Below, one piece after another: positions 51,664 to 60,671 of a DNA stretch of 64,000 bases; the first letter of the stretch is position 1; every line of letters starts with the position of its first letter. Source of the stretch: Microthrixaceae bacterium. Lineage in GTDB: Bacteria; Actinomycetota; Acidimicrobiia; Acidimicrobiales; DATDAH01. The position numbers and the translations under genes are program-made. The DNA is taken from assembly GCA_020637195.1 (NCBI GenBank), contig JACJWK010000002.1, positions 1-64,000 on the forward strand. The letters run 5' to 3'. A model generated the notes under the pieces. It worked only from the letters and a program-made list of their open reading frames with translations, had not been told where the DNA came from and made no database searches.

Positions 51664-53163
51664 GTGGCCACCGGCACGGTCGAACCGACCGGCGACCTGC
51701 TCGTGCTCGGCTCGGCCCGGGGGAGGATCGCCCTCGCGGCCTCGGTGGCGGCGAGCGCCTCGTCGATGCTCGACGGCACCGTCGTCAACGTCGCGCTGCC
51801 CGCCCTCGGCGACGAGCTCGGCGCCGACGTGGTCGGGCTCCAGTGGGTGATCACCGGCTACCTGCTCACCCTCGCGTCGTTCATCCTCCTCGGCGGCGCG
51901 CTCGGCGACCACCTGGGGCGGCGTCGGGTGTTCGTCGTGGGCGCCGTGTGGTTCGGACTGGCCTCGCTGCTCTGCGGCGTTGCGCCCACCCTGCCGGTGC
52001 TCCTCGTGGCCCGCATCCTCCAGGGGGTCGGCGCCGCGCTGTTGACGCCCACGTCGCTCGCGCTCCTCCAGGCGGGGTTCCGCTCCGGCGACCGCGCGGC
52101 CGCGGTCGGGGCCTGGTCGGGCCTCGGGGGCCTGGCCGGCGCCGTCGGCCCCTTCGTCGGCGGCTGGCTCGTGGACGGCCCCGGCTGGCGCTGGGCGTTC
52201 CTCGTGAACCTCCCGCTGCTCGCCGTGGCCGTCGTGGCGTCACGCGTGTTCCCCGAGAGCCGCGACCCCGACGCCGACCCCCGCTTCGACGTGATGGGCT
52301 CGGCCCTCGCCGTCCTGGCGCTCGCCCCGCTGACGTGGGCGCTGACGCAGGGACCCGAGCGCGGGTGGACCGACCCGCTCGTCCTCGCGGCGGCCGTCGT
52401 CGCGGTGCTCGCCGCCGCAGGCTTCGTCGTGCGCCAGCGGCGGGCGCCGGCCCCGCTGGTCCCCCGCGTCGTGTTCGCCCGCCGCGAGTTCACCGTCCTC
52501 AACGTGGTCACGTTCCTGCTCTACGGCGCGCTCGGCGTGGAGTTCTTCCTCGTGGTCGTGCAGCTCCAGGTCAGCGCCGGCTGGACCGCGCTCTCCGCCG
52601 GCACCGCGTTGCTGCCGGCCACCGTGCTCATGCTCGTGGGCTCGGCCCGCTCCGGGCGACTTGCCGCCCGCATCGGCCCCCGACCCCAGCTCGTCGCCGG
52701 TCCGCTGCTGGTGGCCGCCGGTCTCGTGCTGCTGGCCCGGATCGACGCGGACGCCCGGTGGCTCACCGACGTCGCACCCGGGGCGGTCCTGTTCGGCCTC
52801 GGCCTGGTGACGTTCGTGGCGCCCCTCACCGCCTCGGTGATGGGCAGCGTCGACGAGGCGCTCGTCAGCACCGCGAGCGGTGTGAACAACGCCGTGGCCC
52901 GCACCGGGGGCCTGCTCGCGGTGGCCGTCGTGCCCGGGGTCGCCGGCCTGGCGGTGACCGCCGGCCCCGCCGAGGTCACCGCGGCGTACGTGACCGCGAT
53001 GCACCTCACGGCCGGGCTCGCCGTCGCCGCGGCGGTCGTGAGCGCGGTGGGCCTGCGACGCACCCGGGTGGCGGCCTCGTCCCGTGAGCAGGTGTGCCCG
53101 GTCGACGGCGCGCCGCTCCAGCCCGACCCCCGACGCTGCCCGGCGGCGGCGGCCGCCGATTGA
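51664..53163 (+). CDS. MFS transporter, DHA2 (14-TMS) family
   Basis: A 499-residue membrane protein. The DHA2 pattern is clear: motif A GDHLGRRRVFVVG, motif C-like LGGLAGAVGPFVGGWLVD, TMS1 segment SSMLDGTVVNVALPALG with the D-x-x-x-V-N-V-A-L-P hallmark, and about fourteen hydrophobic segments. The last 30 residues are a soluble tail with two cysteines (REQVCPVDGAPLQPDPRRCPA), which may bind metal. DHA2 members are drug:H+ antiporters. GTG 51664 has GTAGGAG upstream. No regulator is adjacent, so it is probably constitutive or read through from the PPOX gene. Confidence 0.93.
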   Translation: MATGTVEPTGDLLVLGSARGRIALAASVAASASSMLDGTVVNVALPALGDELGADVVGLQWVITGYLLTLASFILLGGALGDHLGRRRVFVVGAVWFGLASLLCGVAPTLPVLLVARILQGVGAALLTPTSLALLQAGFRSGDRAAAVGAWSGLGGLAGAVGPFVGGWLVDGPGWRWAFLVNLPLLAVAVVASRVFPESRDPDADPRFDVMGSALAVLALAPLTWALTQGPERGWTDPLVLAAAVVAVLAAAGFVVRQRRAPAPLVPRVVFARREFTVLNVVTFLLYGALGVEFFLVVVQLQVSAGWTALSAGTALLPATVLMLVGSARSGRLAARIGPRPQLVAGPLLVAAGLVLLARIDADARWLTDVAPGAVLFGLGLVTFVAPLTASVMGSVDEALVSTASGVNNAVARTGGLLAVAVVPGVAGLAVTAGPAEVTAAYVTAMHLTAGLAVAAAVVSAVGLRRTRVAASSREQVCPVDGAPLQPDPRRCPAAAAAD

Positions 53164-53185
53164 CCGCGGGCGCCCGGCGGCCCGC

Positions 53186-53626
53186 TCAGGTGCGGCGGGC
53201 GACGAACATCGGGATCCGGCGCTCGGTGGCGTCCTGGTAGGTCTGGTAGTCGGAGTAGGCCGCGACGGCGCGGTCCCACCAGGCGGCCCGCTCGTCGCCG
53301 TCGACCTCCTCGGCCACCGCGTCGATCACCTCGGCGCCGTCCTGCACCGTGACGTGGGGGTCGGCCTTCACGTTGTGGTACCAGCCGGGGTTGGAGGGGG
53401 CGCCGCCGACCGAGGCGATCAGCGCGTACTCGCCCCCGTGCTCGACCCGCATCAGCGGGGTCTTGCGCAGCTTGCCGCTCTTGTGGCCCCGGTTGGTCAT
53501 GACGATGATCGGCAGCCCGGTGTCGGCGAAGGTGTTGGCCCGCTCGCCGCCGGACGCCTCGAACTCCTCGACCTGCTCGCGGACCCAGTCCCAGCTGCTC
53601 GGCTCGTACTCACCTTCGAGGGGCAT
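53186..53626 (-). CDS. deazaflavin (F420)-dependent nitroreductase family protein
   Basis: A 146-residue DDN-type split barrel: MTNRGHKSGKLRKTPLMRVEHGGEYALIASVGGAPSNPGWYHNVKADPHVTVQDG is the family hallmark, with the F420-contacting SGKLRKTPLM and NPGWYHN. ATG 53626 is preferred over TTG 53635 because TAGCTT lies 7 bases upstream on the minus strand. It is convergent with the MFS gene. Homologues reduce quinones or nitro compounds with F420H2. Confidence 0.92.
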   Translation of the reverse strand: MPLEGEYEPSSWDWVREQVEEFEASGGERANTFADTGLPIIVMTNRGHKSGKLRKTPLMRVEHGGEYALIASVGGAPSNPGWYHNVKADPHVTVQDGAEVIDAVAEEVDGDERAAWWDRAVAAYSDYQTYQDATERRIPMFVARRT

Positions 53627-53642
53627 GGCCCGCAAGCTACCC

Positions 53643-55286
53643 CTACTTCCGGGCCAGGCGCTCGGCCACCTCGAGGCGCTTCTCGAGCTGGCGCACCGTG
53701 GCCTCCGAGATCCGTCCCACGCCCGACAGGCGGTTGAGCTCGGCGTTCACCTGCGCGTGGGTCTGGCCGGTGCGGCGCACCAGCACCGCGACGATCTCGG
53801 CGTTGCGCTCGCGGAGCCGACGCTTCTGCTGGCTGCGGGTGCGGGCCGTCGCCGCGTCGTCGTCGCCCAGCGCGGCCCGCGCGTCGGCCAGGAACCGCCG
53901 GTCACCGGCCAGTGGCGGCGGCGGGCCGAGGTCGATCAGGAGGCTGTCGTCGTCGCCGACGTCGAGATCGTCGTCGACGTCGTCGCCGCTCTCGAACGGA
54001 GCGTGCGTCTGGTGCTCGGTGGCCACCGCCGACAGCGCGGCGAACAGCGACATCTGCTCCTCGACGCCCGGGTCGAGGGCGGCCGGGTCGCGCTCGGGGC
54101 GATCGACCGCGCGCTTGGCCAGGCTGTGGCGGCGCTGGTCGGCGATCTGGAACGCCCGGGCCCGCAGGCGCGGGTCGTCGGGGATGAACAGGTACGCCTT
54201 CTGGTCCACGACGCCCGGCGTCCACCGCACGAAGCGCCCGACCGCCTGGCGGAAGAACAGCTCGGTGGTCGTGGTGGTGGCGTACACGCCCACCCGCAGC
54301 CGGGGGATGTCGACGCCCTCGGACACCATGCGCACCGCCACGAGCCAGGGGGCGGTGCCCGCGGCGAACCGGGCGATCGCCGCGGACGCGTCGGGGTCGT
54401 CGGAGGTGACCACCACCGCCGGGCGATCGAAGCGTCGTTGCAGGAGGTCGGCGACGCCCCGGGCGTGGTCCTGGTCGATGGCGATCACGAGGCCGGCGGC
54501 GTCGGGTTGGCGCTCGCGCACGGCGTCGAGCTGGGCCACGGCCTGGCGCAGCACGGTGGGGAGCCACTCACCCTCGAGGGAGAGCGCGGTGCGGAGGCGC
54601 TGGCTGGCGCGCGTCTGGTCGAGCGCGTCGTCGAAGGTGGCCTCGTGGATCGCACCGTCGGGTGCCGTCCACTCCATGTGGCCGCCGGTGCGGGGGAAGT
54701 AGACGGGGCGCACCACCCGGCGGTCGGCCAGGGCCTCGCTGTAGCCGTACTCGAAGTCGGGCACGGCCTCGTCGGCCACGTAGGTGACGAACGGGATCGC
54801 CCGGGTGTCGCTGCGGAACGGCGTGCCCGAGATGCACAGCCGGCGGGGCGCGCGCTCGAAGGCGGCGCGGATCGAGTCGCCCCACGCCCGGTCGTCGCCG
54901 GCGTGGTGGATCTCGTCGAACACCACGAAGGCCCGCTCGGCGAGCCCCGACAGCACCGCGGCGCTGCTCGCCACCTGCTGGTAGGTGGTCACGATGCCGT
55001 GCATGTCCGCCGGCAGGCGCCCGTCGGTGGCCGCCCAGGCCGGGTCGAGGTGGATGCCGAACGGCGCGGCGGCCCGCTCCCACTGGACCTTCAGGTGGGC
55101 GGTGGGCGCCACCACGACGACGCGGCGCTCGGGGTGCTCGGCGAGGACGTGGCGCGCCGCGGTGAGCGCGAAGGTGGTCTTGCCCGCTCCCGGCGTGGCC
55201 ACGGTGAGGAAGTCGGCGGCCTCGCTGGCCCGGAACTTCTCGAAGGCCACCTTCTGCCAGGGCCGCAGGCGGATGCGGCGGATCAT
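53643..55286 (-). CDS. DEAD/DEAH-box (superfamily 2) DNA helicase
   Basis: The 547-residue protein has SF2 motifs: Q-type start RLRPWQKVAFEKF, Walker A TPGAGKTTFAL, motif II DEIHH, motif III SGTPFRSD, and the second RecA lobe with VRMVSEGVDIPRLRVGVYAT and RQAVGRFVRW. The C-terminal 120 residues include a basic RTRSQQKRRLRERN helix and a possible DNA-binding helix pair. The protein resembles the XPB/UvrB-like helicase group. ATG 55286 is 55 bases after the recD region. Its function is probably DNA repair. Confidence 0.9.
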   Translation of the reverse strand: MIRRIRLRPWQKVAFEKFRASEAADFLTVATPGAGKTTFALTAARHVLAEHPERRVVVVAPTAHLKVQWERAAAPFGIHLDPAWAATDGRLPADMHGIVTTYQQVASSAAVLSGLAERAFVVFDEIHHAGDDRAWGDSIRAAFERAPRRLCISGTPFRSDTRAIPFVTYVADEAVPDFEYGYSEALADRRVVRPVYFPRTGGHMEWTAPDGAIHEATFDDALDQTRASQRLRTALSLEGEWLPTVLRQAVAQLDAVRERQPDAAGLVIAIDQDHARGVADLLQRRFDRPAVVVTSDDPDASAAIARFAAGTAPWLVAVRMVSEGVDIPRLRVGVYATTTTTELFFRQAVGRFVRWTPGVVDQKAYLFIPDDPRLRARAFQIADQRRHSLAKRAVDRPERDPAALDPGVEEQMSLFAALSAVATEHQTHAPFESGDDVDDDLDVGDDDSLLIDLGPPPPLAGDRRFLADARAALGDDDAATARTRSQQKRRLRERNAEIVAVLVRRTGQTHAQVNAELNRLSGVGRISEATVRQLEKRLEVAERLARK

Positions 55287-55340
55287 GCGGCGTCGGCGGC
55301 GGGCTCGGTTCCGGCGGGGAGGGCGGGCGGAGCAAGTCGC

Positions 55341-57310
55341 TCAAGGTAGCGGCGGGTCGGGCCCGATCGGGACATGCCCGAGAGACACCGACCTTCCGCT
55401 CGGCGGGGCTCGGCATGGGTCAGGGGCGTCGCCGGCGGCGAGGGCGTCGGTGAGGCCGCTGGCCCGGGCGACGGGCGGGCGACGGCGGCCCGCACCGCGT
55501 CCTCGGTGCCGAGCACGGTGAGCCGGTGCTGCGCCCTCGTGACCGCGGTGTAGAGCAGCTCGCGGGTCAGCACCGGCGACGGCGGCCGGGGAGGCGCACG
55601 ACGACGTGGCCGAACTGCGAGCCCTGCGCCTTGTGGATGGTGATGGCGTACAGGAGTCGACCGCGGCCAGCCGCGTGGGCCGGACGAGCAGCGGCTCGCC
55701 CCGGCGCTCAGGCACGGCCTGGAGGCGCCCGCCGCCGACGTCGACGACCACCCCGGTGTCGCCGTTGAACACGCCGAGGCGTAGTCGTTCTCGGTCACGA
55801 TCAGCGGCCGGCCCGGGTACCAGGCGCCGGCGCCGTAGCCCGGGATCGTCGAGCGCAGCCAGCGCTCGATCGCCAGCCGCCACCTGGCGGCACCGGCCGG
55901 CCTGCGGCGGTGGGCGCAGAGCACCTGGACCTCGCTCAGGGCGGTGAGCGCACCCGGCGTCACCGGCCGAGGCGGCGGCGCGACCACCGAGCGGGCGGTG
56001 TCGACCGCACCGCACGGCGCGGAGCTCCGGGGCGGTGGTGGGGTCGGCGTCCGCCGACCTCCGCCACGTGACGTCGTCGCCGGCGGTCGCAGGGCGTCGA
56101 CCACCGCGTCGGCGTCCCCCGACTCGATCGCGGCGGCGACGGTGGCGATGCCCCCGCCGAAGCGGTGCACGCGGCGCAGCTCGACGATGCCGGGCAGCGG
56201 CGACGCCACGATGTCGCCGAGGACGGCACCCGCCTCGACCGGGCGAGCTGGCGAGGTCGCCGACGAGGACCAGGCGGGCGGTGGGGCGCACCGCGTCGAG
56301 CAGGCGGGCCATGAGCGAGAGCCCGACCATCGAGCACTCGTCGACGATCACCACGTTGTGCGGGAGCTGGTTCGCCCGGTCGTGGCGGAAGCGGCTGCGG
56401 TGGTCGGGCCGCCATCCGAGCAGGCGGTGCAGCGTGGAGGTGGGCGTCGCCAACAGCGCGCCCGGACGGCCTCGCCGGTGTCAGGCGGCGGGCCTCCGCC
56501 TGCACCGCCTCGCCCAGGCGGGCGGCGCCTTGCCCGTCGGCGGCCAGTGCCACCCGGGGTGGTGGCTGACCGAGGGCGGCGGCCTGCTCGTGGAGCAGCG
56601 CCAGCAGGCGCGACCGTCGTGGTCTTGCCGGTGCCGGCCCGCCGGCGACCACCGAGAAGCGGCGCTCGACCGCGGTCGCCGCCGCGACCCGCTGCCGGTC
56701 GTCCTCCCCGCCCGAGATCGGCGTCCACCCTCCAACGGCTCCCGATTTCGGTGCCAGGGCACCGAAATCAGGGCCAGAACGGACGAGGAAGAGGCGGTCA
56801 GGCCGTCAGCCAGCGCAGCAGTGTCGACGGTGGGGCGGCCCGCCGGCGGGCGAGCAGGTCGGCGGTGATGGCCCGCTCGTGGCGCCAGTAGCGGTCGAGG
56901 TACAGGCGCGTGCGGCGAGGCGCAGCGGGCGGTCGTGGGCCCGCCGCCGCCCACCGCGGTGAGCGGGTGGGTGGCCCGCGGCGACCCAGGCGTCGGGGTC
57001 GGGCCAGGCGAGGGCGGCGACGTCGACGGCGACCTCCTCGTCCTCGGGGGCGATGGTGGTCGGCGCGGTGGCCAGGTCGGCGAAGACGTGGCCGGGCGCA
57101 CGGCCCGCACGGCGAGCGCCGCGGCGGGCGACCTGTCCGTCGGGGTCCGAGCGCCGCCGGCAGGTCGGTGAGCGCCAGCGACGCGCACGTCGGCGGCGGC
57201 GAGGACGGTGGCGTCGCCCAGGGCCTGCGGAGCCCGGCGCCCACGGTGGGTCGCCGCCCGGCGTGGAGGTCGACGCCGCCGGCCGGCGTCGGCGGGGTCG
57301 CGGCGGTCAC
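55341..57310 (-). pseudogene. recD: recD, exonuclease V alpha subunit, multiply frameshifted
   Basis: All main RecD landmarks occur in order but in changing frames. The start GTG 57310 overlaps the recB stop; then come RTRLYLDRYWRHERAITADLL, DRLFLVRSG, the core QRVAAATAVERRFSVVAGG plus GTGKTTTV (Walker A), VVIVDECSMVGLSLMARLLDAV (Walker B), GVFNGDTGVVVDVGGG and LTRELLYTAVTRAQHRLTVLG (motif VI). At least six single-base indels are needed, many at C/G runs; for example GGCGGGCCGGC at the P-loop is one C short. Sequencing error is more likely than decay. A palindromic repeat lies between the N-terminal domain and the ATPase. The 3' limit is approximate. Confidence 0.72.
56737..56777. repeat. palindromic repeat element, copy 2 (inside recD)
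   Basis: The 26-base core (56744-56769) is identical to copy 1 at 46939-46964. Partly complementary flanks GGCTCCC and AGGGCC surround it. In the minus-strand frame that joins DRLFLVRSG to TPISGGEDDRQRV, the element reads as PDFGALAPKSG without a stop. It occupies the linker between the N-terminal and ATPase domains of RecD. Confidence 0.85.
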
Positions 57311-60300
57311 AGGGCGCCCCGGTCGAGAGGTCGGAGAGGTCGGTGACGAAGGCCACCGGCGGCTGCCAGGTGAACACCCGGCGGGGCGCCGCCGACCCGC
57401 GGGGTGTCGGGGCCCACCATGCCCCGCAGGAACAGGTACGCCACGCCGCCGAGGTGGCGGCCCGGGTCGTACGCGGGGAGGCGCCACCGCAGGAACCGGT
57501 GCAGGCCACGCGTAGAGCGCCGCCTGCAGCGGTAGTGGGCGTCGGCCATGGCGGCGAGCGCCTCGGGACGGTAGTGGGCGGTCAAGCCGACCTCGCCGTG
57601 GGGCACCAGGTGGTTGGTCTTGTAGTCGACCACCACGTGGCGGGCGTCGCCCCCGGGCCCGTCGGCGAGGCGGGCGACGAGGTCGATCGAGCCGGAGAGG
57701 AAGCCTCGGACCTCGGCGGTGAGCAGCGGGTCGCAGAGGCGCTCGTGGTAGCCGGCCAGCGGGTCGCCGGCGGGCAGGCCCGCGAACACGTCGGCGACGG
57801 CGGCCATGGTGACGAGCCGGTCGTGGGGCGGTCGCCGCCGGCGAGGGGCAGGTCGAAGGCGAGCTCGTCGAGTCGGTCGTGGCGGGTGAGGTCGCACAGG
57901 CGCGTCGTCCCAGGCCTCGCCCACGGCGTCCGCAGCGCCTGGGCGACGCCCGCGACCAGCGGGCTCGTGGCCCTCGACCAACCGTGGCGCACCGGCCTCG
58001 GTCGCCGCGACCAGCTCGGCGTCGAGGTCGGCGGCGGCGAAGTCGATCTGCTCCGAGCACCTCGTGCACGAGGGTGCCGACGCAGGCGCCGCGGGGACGT
58101 CGGCGAGCGGTAGGCGCAGGGCCTCGGCGTCGGCGGCGGCGCCCTGACTCGAGCCAGGGCTCGTCGACCGTGGCCGCCTCCTCGCGCTCGGCGTCGGCGG
58201 CCGCCACTGGTGCCCTCGCCGCCCAGGTCACGCCCCAGGTCGACGTCGAGGCGGGGGCCGGTCTCGTGGGCCTCCCGCGTGAGGCCGCTGTAGGACGTCC
58301 GCACCCAGCAGCGGTCGAAGCCGCGATCGAAGCGGGCCACGGACAGGGCCGCCGCGTCGAGCGCCGGAGGGTCGTAGCGCTCGCCCGTCGCCCCCGTGGC
58401 CTCGACGGTGGGCAGCAGCCGGGCGGTGAGCTCGACGGTGATCTCGTCCTCGGTGGGCACGTGGTCGAGGCACCGGGCGACCGCTCCGGTGGCCGGGTCG
58501 GCGGCGAGCAGCACCCGGGCCAGCGGTGAGCGGTCGCTGTCGGAGGCGCTCGCCCACCAGGCGACCACGCGGTGGCGGGCCCGGGTCAGGGCCACGTAGA
58601 GCAGGCGCAGCTCCTCCTGGTCGCGCTCGTCCTCGGCGCGGTCGAGTTGCCAGCGGCGCAGGTCGCCGCCGCCGCCGACGCTGAGCGCCCGGTGGCCGTC
58701 GGTGTCGTGGAAGGTGCACACGTCGTCGTCGTCCTGGCGGCGGGCGTCCCAGAGGCTGGGCAGGAGCACGATCGGGAACTCGAGGCCCTTCGCGCTGTGG
58801 ATCGTGTGCACGGCGACCGCGTCGGCATCGGTCTCCAGGCGCCGCCGGGCCGACTCGGCGCCGGACTCGGCGCCCGGCTCGGCGGCCGCGGCGCGCTGCT
58901 CCGCCACCCAGCCCGAGAGCGCGGTCAGCGACGACGGATGGTCGGCCTGGCGGGCGTGCAGCAGCTCGGCCAGGTGGCGCAGGTCGCTCAACAGGCGGTC
59001 GCCGCCGACCGTGCCCAGCAGCCGCTCGCTGAGGCGCGTGCCGGCTTCGACGCGTCGCAGCACGCCGGCCACCGTGTGGGCCCGCGCCGTGGCGGCCCAG
59101 TCGTGCAGGAGGGCGTCGAGCGCCTCCCAGTCGGCCTCGCGGGCGGCTGCCAGGCGCGCGGCGTCCCAGCCCACGAAGGGGCCGATGGCCACCGCGCGCA
59201 CCCGGGCGGGGCGGGCCGGCTGCTCCAGCGCGTCGAGCAGCTCGCCCCAGTGGCGGGCGGCGTCGGTGCGCCACACGCTGCCGGCGCCGTGGACGACCGC
59301 GGGCACCCCGACGCCGTGCAGCGCGTCGCGGGACACGGTGGCCTCGTGGTGCGTGCGGGTCAGCACGGCCAGGTCGCCCGGCCCCACCGGTCGGCCGTCG
59401 AGGGTGCTCCCGCTGTTGAGCAGGCGCACGGCCTCGGCCGCGAGGTCCTCGGCGAGGAAGGCCCGCACGGCGCCCTTCGCGGCGACCCGGGTCCTCTTGG
59501 TCAGGGCGAACCGCCCGCTGTCGTTGCGGGCCACCTTGACGAGCAGCGGCGGCCCGGCGGCGGGACCGTCGAGGCCGGGGCCCTCGGCCCCGGGCCGGGC
59601 CTGGACCGGTCGGTGGCGGATGGCTTCGTCGCCGAGCTGGGCACCGGCGAGCACGGCGTCGAGCGCGGTCAGCAGCGGCCGGTCGGCCCGCCAACTCGTC
59701 GACAGGCCGCTCCGGTGGTCGGCGCGCCGGGTGGCGGCGAGGTAGGCGTGCACGTCGCCGCCGCGGAAGGCGTAGATCGCCTGCTTGGGATCGCCGACGA
59801 GCACGAGCCGGCAGGGCGGCTCCCCGAAGGCCCGCTCGAGGATCCGCCACTGGATGGTGTCGGTGTCCTGGAACTCGTCGACCACCGCCATCGAGAAGCG
59901 GGCCCGCAGGCGCTCGGCCACGATGTCGCCGCGGCGACCCTCGGCCAGGCTGGCGTCGAGGCGGTCGAGCAGGTCGTCGTAGGTGAGGAGCCGACCCTCG
60001 CGCTTCTGGTCGGCGATGCGGGCCCGCACGGCGCGGGCGAAGGCGCGCCGCTGGCGATCGACGGGGTGGTCGTCCACGGGGGCGATGGCGCAGTCGGGGT
60101 GCTCGACCACCGCCCGGGCGATGGCGGCGGCCGTGCCCGGCTCGAAGTGGATCTCGTCGCCGGCCAGGACCCGGCGCACGTAGAGGTCGCGGACGGCGTC
60201 GTCGACGAGGTCCCGCACGTCCTCGACGAGCTCGACGTCGCGCTCGGCGTCGCCGGCCACTCCGAGCCCGGCCAGCACCTGCTGGCAGAAGCCGTGGGTG

Positions 60301-60671
60301 GTGGCGATCGTCGCGGCGTCGAAGTCGGACAGGGCCACCCGCAGGTTGCGCCGGCGGACCGCGCGCTCGTCCTCGGTGCCCCGGCCCAGGTGGGCGAGCA
60401 GGGGGTCGAGGCCGGTCTCCACCGGCGGCGCGCCGGGCGCCAGCGCCTCCGCGGCCTGGGCCAGGCGCTGCCACACCCGCTCGCGCAGCTCGCCGGTGGC
60501 CTTGCGGGTGAACGTGACGACGAGCAGCTCGTCGAGGGGACGCCCCTCGGCGACCTCGGCCACCACGAGGGACGCCACCGCGTGGGTCTTGCCCGTGCCG
60601 GCGCTGGCCTCGAGCACGGTGACGCCCTCGGCCACGGGCGTCGTCGGGTCGAACTCCACCATCGCGGTCAC
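57307..60671 (-). CDS. recB: recB, exonuclease V beta subunit, frameshifted in the 3' nuclease part
   Basis: From GTG 60671 (GTGA overlap with recC) the first 815 or so residues are intact SF1A helicase: Walker A LEASAGTGKTHAV, TFTRKATGELRERV, GFCQQVL, motif II VVDEFQDTD, VGDPKQAIYAFRGGD and motif VI YVALTRARHRVV. From about 58215 to the stop near 57307 the frame changes at least seven times. The nuclease domain is recognisable in pieces: GTLVHEVL, GFLSGSIDLVARL, DYKTNHL with the catalytic Asp-x-Lys, and RRVFTWQPPVAFVTDLSDL. Conservation of active-site residues favours sequence errors over decay. It makes the DNA end-processing RecBCD complex with RecC and RecD. Confidence 0.85.
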
